A stretch of DNA of 64,000 bases. It comes from Streptococcus pseudopneumoniae (lineage in GTDB: Bacteria > Bacillota > Bacilli > Lactobacillales > Streptococcaceae). Location: assembly GCF_001070715.1 (NCBI RefSeq), contig NZ_JVRR01000107.1, positions 1-64,000 of the forward strand, written 5' to 3'. How positions within the stretch are numbered: position 1 is the first letter of the stretch; each line of letters begins with the position of its first letter. Shown here in pieces: positions 54,967-64,000 of this stretch. A model generated the notes under the pieces. The model saw nothing but the letters and a program-made list of their open reading frames with translations. It was not told where the DNA came from and searched no databases. A program made the translations under genes and the position numbers.

Positions 54967-56130
54967 ATGAATAGAATAAGAGTCAGCAAAAGGCTTGAAA
55001 AGAAGCTCGCTAAGGGGCTAGTTTTACTAGAAGCCAGTGATCTTGAGAATGTCAATCTCAAGGATCAGGAAGTAGAAGTTCAGAGTCAGGAAGGAATCTT
55101 TCTTGGTACTGTCTACCTTTCCCAGCAAAACAAGGGCTTGGGCTGGTTTGTTAGTAAGGACAAGGTGGCCTTCAATCAAGCTTTCTTTGAAACGCTGTTT
55201 AGACAAGCTAAAGAAAAGAGAAGCGCCTACTATCAAGATGAATTGACAACTGCCTTTCGTCTCTTCAACCAAGAGGGAGATGGCTTTGGCGGTCTGACAG
55301 TGGACCTTTATGGCGACTATGCCGTCTTTTCTTGGTATAACTCTTATGTTTATCAGATTCGTCAGACAATCTCAGAAGCTTTTAGACAGGTTTTTCCTGA
55401 GGTTTTAGGAGCCTATGAGAAGATTCGCTTTAAGGGTTTGGACTATGAATCTGCCCATGTTTATGGTCAAGAAGCACCTGACTTTTTCACTGTTTTGGAA
55501 AATGGTGTTCTGTATCAAGTCTTTATGAACGATGGCTTGATGACAGGGATTTTCCTAGACCAGCATGAAGTTCGCGGTAGTTTAGTGGATGGATTGTCTA
55601 TGGGTAAATCCTTGCTCAATATGTTTTCCTACACAGCAGCCTTTTCAGTAGCTGCAGCCATGGGGGGAGCAAGCCAGACAACTTCGGTTGATTTAGCCAA
55701 ACGTTCACGAGAATTGTCTCAAGCGCATTTTCAGGCAAATGGAATCAGTACAGACGACCATCGTTTTATAGTCATGGATGTCTTTGAATATTTCAAATAT
55801 GCCAAGCGAAAAGGCTTGACCTACGATGTGATTGTCCTAGATCCGCCTAGCTTTGCTCGGAACAAAAAACAAACGTTCTCTGTGGCCAAGGATTATCACA
55901 AGTTGATTTCCCAGAGTCTTGAGATTTTAAATCCTAGAGGAATCATCATTGCTAGTACCAATGCTGCCAATGTTTCCCGTCAGAAATTTACAGAACAAAT
56001 TGATAAAGGCTTTGCAGGAAGAAGTTACCAGATTTTAAATAAATACGGTCTTCCAGCAGACTTCGCCTATAATAAAAAAGATGAAAGTAGTAATTACCTC
56101 AAGGTGATTAGTATGAAGGTTAGTAAATGA
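54967..56130 (+). CDS. RlmI-like class I rRNA methyltransferase
   Basis: 387 aa. N-terminal PUA-like domain (about 1-70), a middle domain with [21 protein letters not shown], and a Rossmann SAM-binding domain ([18 protein letters not shown], catalytic [10 protein letters not shown]). Belongs to the COG1092/RlmI group of 23S rRNA m5C methyltransferases; the exact base is unknown. No RBS; probably a leaderless start. It overlaps aroD by 4 nt, so it heads the aromatic amino-acid operon. Confidence 0.88.
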   Translation: MNRIRVSKRLEKKLAKGLVLLEASDLENVNLKDQEVEVQSQEGIFLGTVYLSQQNKGLGWFVSKDKVAFNQAFFETLFRQAKEKRSAYYQDELTTAFRLFNQEGDGFGGLTVDLYGDYAVFSWYNSYVYQIRQTISEAFRQVFPEVLGAYEKIRFKGLDYESAHVYGQEAPDFFTVLENGVLYQVFMNDGLMTGIFLDQHEVRGSLVDGLSMGKSLLNMFSYTAAFSVAAAMGGASQTTSVDLAKRSRELSQAHFQANGISTDDHRFIVMDVFEYFKYAKRKGLTYDVIVLDPPSFARNKKQTFSVAKDYHKLISQSLEILNPRGIIIASTNAANVSRQKFTEQIDKGFAGRSYQILNKYGLPADFAYNKKDESSNYLKVISMKVSK

Positions 56131-56804
56131 AATTAATCGTTTCAGTAATGCCAAGAAGTTTAGAGGAGGCTCAGGCTCTGGATGCTACGAGGTATCTGGA
56201 TGCCGACATCATTGAATGGCGTGCCGACTATCTGCCTAAGGAAGCGATTTTGCAGGTAGCTCCAGCTATTTTTGAAAAATTCGCAGGCCGTGAGTTGGTT
56301 TTCACCTTGCGAACTCGCTCTGAAGGGGGAGAAATCGACCTTTCTCCAGAAGAATATATCCATCTAATCAAGGAAGTGGCGCAACTCTATCAGCCAGACT
56401 ATATTGATTTTGAGTACTATAGCTACAAGGATGTTTTTGAAGAAATGCTGGACTTCCCAAATCTTGTTTTGAGTTACCATAATTTCCAAGAAACACCTGA
56501 AAATATGATGGAAATCTTGTCAGAGTTGACGAGCCTAAATCCAAAACTGGTTAAGGTTGCGGTGATGGCTCACACGGAGCAGGATGTCTTAGACTTGATG
56601 AACTATACACGAGGCTTTAAAACTCTCAATCCTGAACAGGAATATGTGACCATTTCTATGGGCAAGGTGGGCAAGGTCTCTCGTATCACTGCGGATGTGA
56701 CAGGTTCGAGCTGGTCCTTTGCTAGTCTAGATGAGGCAAGTGCCCCAGGTCAGATTTCTCTAGCTAACATGAAAAAAATCAGGGAGATTTTGGATGAAGC
56801 TTGA
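56127..56804 (+). CDS. aroD: 3-dehydroquinate dehydratase, type I
   Basis: 225 aa. Third step to chorismate, using a Schiff-base Lys. EWRADYLP, the catalytic His in [10 protein letters not shown], the Schiff-base Lys in LVKVAVMAH and [11 protein letters not shown] are seen. Its ATG overlaps the upstream methyltransferase stop; aroE overlaps its 3' end by 11 nt. Confidence 0.95.
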   Translation: MKLIVSVMPRSLEEAQALDATRYLDADIIEWRADYLPKEAILQVAPAIFEKFAGRELVFTLRTRSEGGEIDLSPEEYIHLIKEVAQLYQPDYIDFEYYSYKDVFEEMLDFPNLVLSYHNFQETPENMMEILSELTSLNPKLVKVAVMAHTEQDVLDLMNYTRGFKTLNPEQEYVTISMGKVGKVSRITADVTGSSWSFASLDEASAPGQISLANMKKIREILDEA

Positions 56805-57648
56805 TGGCTATACACGTTTAGCTGCCGTTGTTGCCAATCCTATTAAGCATTCTATTTCCCCCTTTATACACAACAGCGCCTTCGAAGCGACAGCTACTAA
56901 CGGTGTTTACGTGGCTTGGGAGATTGAAGCAGGGGACTTGGCAGAAACAGTGGCTAATATTCGTCGCTACCAGATGTTTGGAATCAACCTGTCCATGCCT
57001 TATAAGGAGCAGGTGATTCCTTATTTGGATGAATTGAGCGATGAGGCGCGCTTAATCGGTGCAGTTAATACGGTTGTCAATGAGAATGGCAATTTAATTG
57101 GATATAATACAGATGGCAAGGGATTTTTTAAGAGCTTGCCTTCTTTTACAATTACAGGTAAGAAGATGACCCTGCTGGGTGCAGGTGGTGCGGCCAAGTC
57201 CATTTTGGCACAAGCTATTTTGGACGGCGTCAGTCAGATTTCGGTCTTTGTTCGTTCAGTTTCCATGGAAAAAACAAGACCTTACCTGACCAAGTTACAG
57301 GAGCAGACAGGCTTTAAAGTGGACTTGTATGCTTTAGAAGATGTTCCTGAACTGCAAGCAAGGATTGCTGAGTCGGATTTACTTGTTAATGCGACAAGTG
57401 TAGGGATGGATGGTCAATCATCTCCAGTTCCTGAAAACATTGTCCTACCAGAAACTCTCTTAGTGGCAGATATTATTTACCAACCCTTTGAAACGCCATT
57501 TTTAAAATGGGCTAGAAATCAGGGCAATCCAGCCGTCAATGGTCTGGGGATGTTGCTCTATCAGGCTGCAGAAGCTTTTAAACTGTGGACAGGCAAGGAA
57601 ATGCCGACAGAAGAGATTTGGCAGTCCTTAACAGAAAAATACCAATAA
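56794..57648 (+). CDS. aroE: Shikimate dehydrogenase
   Basis: 284 aa. NADPH-dependent reduction of 3-dehydroshikimate. Shikimate-binding [12 protein letters not shown], catalytic [26 protein letters not shown] and the nucleotide loop GAGGAAKSI. Locus used in pneumococcal sequence typing. 18 nt before aroB. Confidence 0.96.
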   Translation: MKLDGYTRLAAVVANPIKHSISPFIHNSAFEATATNGVYVAWEIEAGDLAETVANIRRYQMFGINLSMPYKEQVIPYLDELSDEARLIGAVNTVVNENGNLIGYNTDGKGFFKSLPSFTITGKKMTLLGAGGAAKSILAQAILDGVSQISVFVRSVSMEKTRPYLTKLQEQTGFKVDLYALEDVPELQARIAESDLLVNATSVGMDGQSSPVPENIVLPETLLVADIIYQPFETPFLKWARNQGNPAVNGLGMLLYQAAEAFKLWTGKEMPTEEIWQSLTEKYQ

Positions 57649-57666
57649 AGAAAGGGAGATTCTCCT

Positions 57667-58734
57667 ATGAAAATCAGAATCGATATTCCTCATCATCCTT
57701 ATGATATTCAGATTGAAAAAGGTTGTCTGGCTCAAGCTGGTCAGTGGTTGCGAGAACTCTGGCAACCACAAAAGGTAGTCATTGTAACAGACAACCATGT
57801 GGCTTCTCTCTATGCTGAGAAGGTCAAACTCAGCCTAGAAGATGCTGGTTTTCAGGTAGCTGTTTTTGATTTCTTAGAAGGTGAAGAAAGAAAGAATTTA
57901 ACTACTGTCCAGAAAGTCTATGAATTTTTAGTCAAGCAAGGTCTGACTCGTAGTGATGGAATCGTGGCTCTCGGAGGTGGTGTCGTTGGAGACCTGGCTG
58001 GTTTCGTAGCCTCTACCTATATGCGGGGTATTCATTTTGTTCAGATTCCGACTAGCTTGACAGCTCAGGTTGATTCGTCTATCGGCGGAAAGACGGGTGT
58101 TAATACTCCATTTGCTAAAAATATGGTGGGGACCTTTGCCCAACCAGACGGGGTTCTGATTGATCCGCTTGTCCTTGAAACGCTTGGAAAAAGAGAGTTG
58201 ATTGAAGGGATGGGTGAAGTTATCAAGTATGGCTTGATTGAGGATCCAGAACTTTGGGCTCTTTTGACGGAGCTGGATGGTTCTGTTGAGAGCATTTTGG
58301 AGCATGCAGAGACCTTGATTGAACATTCTTGTCAGGTTAAGCGCAAGATGGTAGTTGAGGATGAGTTGGACAATGGTGTACGCCTTTACCTCAACTTTGG
58401 CCACACTATTGGTCATGCCATTGAAGCGACGGCTGGTTATGGAAAAGTTATGCATGGTGAAGCTGTGGCTATGGGAATGGTGCAGATTTCCAAGGTTGCT
58501 GAGGAAAAAGGCCTTATGCCAGCTGGCATTACCCAGTCCATTACAGAAATGTGTCAGAAATTTGGCTTGCCTGTTGACTATGAAAACTGGGATGTTGATA
58601 AGCTTTATCAGGCTTTGACTCATGACAAGAAAGCGCGTGGCAATACCTTGAAATTGGTCTTGGTACCAGAGCTTGGTTCTGCAACCATCCACCCAGTTTC
58701 TTTGGAAGAGATGAAAGACTATTTGGTAAAATAA
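57667..58734 (+). CDS. aroB: 3-dehydroquinate synthase
   Basis: 355 aa. NAD- and metal-dependent second step of the shikimate route. [39 protein letters not shown], and metal ligands in [18 protein letters not shown] and [17 protein letters not shown]. 9 nt before aroC. Confidence 0.96.
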   Translation: MKIRIDIPHHPYDIQIEKGCLAQAGQWLRELWQPQKVVIVTDNHVASLYAEKVKLSLEDAGFQVAVFDFLEGEERKNLTTVQKVYEFLVKQGLTRSDGIVALGGGVVGDLAGFVASTYMRGIHFVQIPTSLTAQVDSSIGGKTGVNTPFAKNMVGTFAQPDGVLIDPLVLETLGKRELIEGMGEVIKYGLIEDPELWALLTELDGSVESILEHAETLIEHSCQVKRKMVVEDELDNGVRLYLNFGHTIGHAIEATAGYGKVMHGEAVAMGMVQISKVAEEKGLMPAGITQSITEMCQKFGLPVDYENWDVDKLYQALTHDKKARGNTLKLVLVPELGSATIHPVSLEEMKDYLVK

Positions 58735-58743
58735 GGAGAACGT

Positions 58744-59910
58744 ATGAGATATTTAACTGCAGGAGAATCACACGGCCCCCGTCTGACGGCTATCATTGAG
58801 GGAATTCCAGCTGGACTTCCTTTGACAGCTGAGGATATCAATGGCGACCTTAAACGCCGTCAGGGTGGCTACGGCCGCGGTGGTCGTATGAAGATTGAGA
58901 GTGACCAAGTTATCTTTACTTCAGGCGTTCGCCATGGGAAGACGACAGGAGCGCCTATTACTATGGATGTCATCAATAAGGACCATCAGAAATGGCTGGA
59001 TATCATGTCTGCGGAGGACATTGAAGACCGCCTTAAAAGCAAACGAAAAATCACCCATCCTCGCCCAGGTCATGCCGATTTAGTTGGGGGGATCAAGTAC
59101 CGTTTTGATGATTTGCGTAATTCCTTGGAGCGCTCATCTGCTCGTGAAACCACCATGCGGGTGGCAGTTGGCGCAGTAGCCAAACGCCTCTTGGCTGAAC
59201 TGGATATGGAGATTGCCAACCATGTCGTGGTCTTTGGTGGTAAGGAAATCGATGTTCCTGAAAATTTAACAGTCGCTGAGATTAAGGAACGAGCTGCCCA
59301 GTCTGAAGTTTCTATTGTCAACCAAGAAAGAGAACAGGAAATCAAGGATTATATTGACCAAATTAAACGTGACGGTGATACCATCGGTGGGGTTGTGGAG
59401 ACAGTCGTCGGAGGAGTTCCAGTTGGTCTAGGTTCCTATGTCCAATGGGACAGAAAATTGGATGCGCGATTGGCCCAAGCAGTTGTCTCTATCAATGCCT
59501 TTAAAGGAGTAGAATTTGGTCTCGGCTTTGAGGCTGGTTATCGTAAAGGCAGCCAAGTTATGGATGAAATTCTCTGGTCTAAAGAAGACGGTTATACTCG
59601 CCGTACCAATAATCTAGGTGGTTTTGAAGGTGGTATGACTAATGGGCAACCCATCGTTGTTCGTGGGGTCATGAAACCCATTCCTACTCTTTATAAACCT
59701 CTTATGAGTGTGGATATAGAAACCCATGAACCTTACAAGGCAACAGTCGAAAGAAGTGATCCGACCGCTCTTCCAGCTGCAGGAGTAGTCATGGAAGCTG
59801 TTGTGGCTACGGTTCTGGCACAAGAAATCCTCGAAAAATTCTCATCAGATAATCTTGAGGAACTAAAAGAAGCGGTAGCCCAACACCGAGACTATACAAA
59901 GAACTATTAA
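58744..59910 (+). CDS. aroC: Chorismate synthase
   Basis: 388 aa. FMN-dependent last step to chorismate. Family signatures [40 protein letters not shown] and [28 protein letters not shown]. Its product feeds tyrA and pheA here and pabB at 20 kb. Confidence 0.97.
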   Translation: MRYLTAGESHGPRLTAIIEGIPAGLPLTAEDINGDLKRRQGGYGRGGRMKIESDQVIFTSGVRHGKTTGAPITMDVINKDHQKWLDIMSAEDIEDRLKSKRKITHPRPGHADLVGGIKYRFDDLRNSLERSSARETTMRVAVGAVAKRLLAELDMEIANHVVVFGGKEIDVPENLTVAEIKERAAQSEVSIVNQEREQEIKDYIDQIKRDGDTIGGVVETVVGGVPVGLGSYVQWDRKLDARLAQAVVSINAFKGVEFGLGFEAGYRKGSQVMDEILWSKEDGYTRRTNNLGGFEGGMTNGQPIVVRGVMKPIPTLYKPLMSVDIETHEPYKATVERSDPTALPAAGVVMEAVVATVLAQEILEKFSSDNLEELKEAVAQHRDYTKNY

Positions 59911-59919
59911 GGAGTTCCT

Positions 59920-61023
59920 ATGGCAAAAACAATCTATATCGCAGGTCTTGGTTTGATTGGTGCCTCTATGGCACTTGGTATCAAACGCGATCATCCAGAT
60001 TATGAAATTTTAGGCTATAATCGCAGTCAAGCTTCGAGAGATATTGCCTTGAAAGAAGGCATGATTGACCGTGCAACGGATGATTTTGCCAGTTTTGCTC
60101 CTCTTGCGGATATCATCATTCTCAGCTTGCCAATCAAACAAACTATTGCTTTCATTAAGGAGTTGGCTAACTTGGATTTGAAAGAAGGCGTCATTATTTC
60201 AGATGCTGGTTCGACCAAGTCAGCCATTGTGGATGCGGCGGAGCAGTATTTGGCTGGCAAGTCTGTTCGCTTTGTCGGGGCCCATCCCATGGCTGGTAGT
60301 CACAAGACAGGGGCTGCTTCTGCGGATGTCAATCTTTTTGAAAATGCCTATTATATCTTTACACCTTCGAGGCTGACAAGTCCTGGCACACTTGAGGAAA
60401 TGAAGGACTTACTTTCAGGTCTTCATGCTCGTTTTATCGAGATTGATGCCAAGGAGCACGATCGAGTCACTTCTCAGATTAGCCATTTTCCTCATATTCT
60501 GGCTTCTAGTCTCATGGAACAGACCGCAATCTATGCTCAAGAACATGAGATGGCAAGGCGTTTTGCGGCCGGTGGTTTTCGAGATATGACCCGAATTGCG
60601 GAAAGCGAGCCAGGTATGTGGACCTCCATTCTCTTGTCCAATCGTGAAACAATTTTAGATAGAATTGAGGATTTCAAGGAGCGTTTGGACGAGATTGGAC
60701 AAGCTATCAGTAAGGGTGATGAAAACCAAATCTGGAACTTTTTCAACCAAGCGCGTGAGCAACGTCAGGCCATGGAAATTCATAAACGTGGCGGTGTGGA
60801 TAGCTCTTACGACCTCTATGTCGATGTTCCCGATGAAGAAGATGTCATCTTGAGGATTTTGGAATTGCTACGTGGAACTTCCTTGGTCAATATTCATATC
60901 AACGAGGAAAATCGTGAGGATATTCACGGGATTCTACAAATTTCATTTAAAAATGCTCAAGACTTAGAAAGAGCTGAGCATCTCATAACAGAAAATACCG
61001 ACTACACAGTCGTTGTCAAATAA
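59920..61023 (+). CDS. tyrA: Prephenate dehydrogenase with C-terminal ACT domain
   Basis: 367 aa. NAD-binding [15 protein letters not shown] at the N-terminus, catalytic [10 protein letters not shown] and FPHILASSL regions, then an ACT domain from about 295 that should mediate feedback by tyrosine. Commits prephenate to tyrosine. 10 nt after aroC, with AAGGAG. Confidence 0.94.
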   Translation: MAKTIYIAGLGLIGASMALGIKRDHPDYEILGYNRSQASRDIALKEGMIDRATDDFASFAPLADIIILSLPIKQTIAFIKELANLDLKEGVIISDAGSTKSAIVDAAEQYLAGKSVRFVGAHPMAGSHKTGAASADVNLFENAYYIFTPSRLTSPGTLEEMKDLLSGLHARFIEIDAKEHDRVTSQISHFPHILASSLMEQTAIYAQEHEMARRFAAGGFRDMTRIAESEPGMWTSILLSNRETILDRIEDFKERLDEIGQAISKGDENQIWNFFNQAREQRQAMEIHKRGGVDSSYDLYVDVPDEEDVILRILELLRGTSLVNIHINEENREDIHGILQISFKNAQDLERAEHLITENTDYTVVVK

Positions 61024-61033
61024 GGAGAACATC

Positions 61034-63212
<2,179 letters not shown>

Positions 63213-63216
<4 letters not shown>

Positions 63217-64000
63217 AAATTGCTTATCTAGGTCCCAAGGGATCATTTTCACATCACGTTGTGCAGACAGCTTTTCCTCATGAGGAATTGCAGACCTTTG
63301 CCAATATTACAGATGTCATCAAGGCCTATGAGCAAGGATTGGTGGACTATTCTGTGGTGCCAGTTGAAAATTCTATCGAGGGTAGTGTTCATGAAACCTT
63401 GGACTACCTTTTTCATCAGGCTCGCATCCAAGCAGTGGCAGAAATCGTTCAGCCTATTCATCAGCAGTTGATGGTGGTCCCAGGCCACACTAAGATTGAA
63501 AAGATTTTTTCACATCCACAGGCCTTGGCTCAAGGAAAGAAATTCATCGATGAACAATATCCAGAGGCTCAAATCGAGGTAACAGCTAGTACAGCTTATG
63601 CGGCCCGTTTTATTTCCGAACATCCTAATCAGCCTTTTGCGGCTATTGCACCAAGAAGTTCTGCTGAAGAATATGGCTTAGAACTGATTGCTGAAGATAT
63701 TCAAGAAATGGAAGCCAATTTCACACGTTTCTGGGTTTTGGGAGCTGAAGGTACAGCCATTCCCTTGCAAGCACAAACTGAGAAAATGACTTTGGCCTTG
63801 ACCTTACCTGACAACCTTCCAGGTGCACTTTATAAGGCACTGTCGACCTTTGCTTGGCGAGGAATTGACTTAACAAAAATTGAAAGTCGTCCACTCAAGA
63901 CAGCGCTAGGCGAATACTTTTTCATTATCGATGTGGACTATGCTGATAAGGGCCTGGTCCACTTTGCCCAAAAAGAATTAGAAGCCATCGGAATCCAGTA
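63213..64000 (+). CDS. pheA: Prephenate dehydratase, 3' end outside the window
   Basis: First 262 codons of a protein normally about 280 aa. MKIAYLGPKGSFSHHV, VENSIEGSVHETLD, the catalytic NFTRFWVLG (TRF motif) and an ACT domain with KIESRPLKTALGEYFF, which binds phenylalanine for feedback. Commits prephenate to phenylalanine. No chorismate mutase domain is fused. Coupled to aroK. Confidence 0.95.

Overview
The window is a chromosome segment of a mitis-group Streptococcus (S. pneumoniae / S. mitis / S. pseudopneumoniae type). This rests on three RUP repeats, two proteins with choline-binding repeats, a ZmpB-type IgA1-protease-like metalloprotease next to its YesN/YesM-type two-component system, and a gene order that matches pneumococcal chromosomes as I remember them. 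I saw no rRNA, tRNA or CRISPR array. Species cannot be fixed from this window.

Layout. 1-5.2 kb: the 3' part of a collagen-like LPXTG surface protein, a RUP element, and a YSIRK-signal choline-binding protein with SHIRT domains. 5.5-7.9 kb: pncB-nadE (NAD synthesis), then a duplicated terminator block. 8.1-11.2 kb: an acetyltransferase and the surface methionine-sulfoxide repair set ccdA-TlpA-like lipoprotein-msrAB. 11.6-20.2 kb: two-component system, a DUF436 protein and zmpB. 20.2-30.1 kb: pabBC-like folate gene, hydrolase, a frameshifted choline-binding protein, glucokinase, thyA, a small DUF3042 protein, and the miaA-hflX-unknown-rnz-SDR cluster. 30.2-37.3 kb: a LysR regulator and yqgQ, which would be divergent neighbours but are separated by a 5.9-kb lantibiotic-type island. 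37.3-44.5 kb: rhodanese-like protein, rsuA, typA, a small membrane protein, and the division/cell-wall operon murD-murG-divIB. 44.6-54.9 kb: an alanine T-box leader with a LURP-one-like gene and alaS, cytoplasmic alpha-amylase, an ABC transporter pair, a small membrane protein and an LtaS-like sulfatase. 54.9-64 kb: an RlmI-like methyltransferase leading into aroD-aroE-aroB-aroC-tyrA-ylbF, then aroA-aroK-pheA.

The most unusual region is 31148-37081. It is bounded by an exact 13-bp direct repeat. It carries two decayed class II lantibiotic precursor genes and a 35-residue single-span membrane peptide, followed by an intact salXYKR-like set: ABC ATPase, FtsX-type permease, multi-span histidine kinase and LuxR-type regulator. 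No modification enzyme (LanM) or processing transporter (LanT) is present. A 17-bp element (TTGCAC-N4-TACTCAT) sits at exactly the same distance from the -10 box of the first precursor relic and of the ABC operon. I read this as a lantibiotic locus that lost synthesis but kept sensing and immunity.

Other notable features are several genes whose best promoter predicts a leaderless or nearly leaderless mRNA (pabB, yqgQ, the RlmI-like gene, the LysR gene, perhaps rsuA), homopolymer frameshifts in a choline-binding protein and in the divIB tail, a palindrome over the glucokinase -35 box, a MalR/CcpA-like operator before amyS, and RUP elements with different numbers of an internal 45-bp unit.
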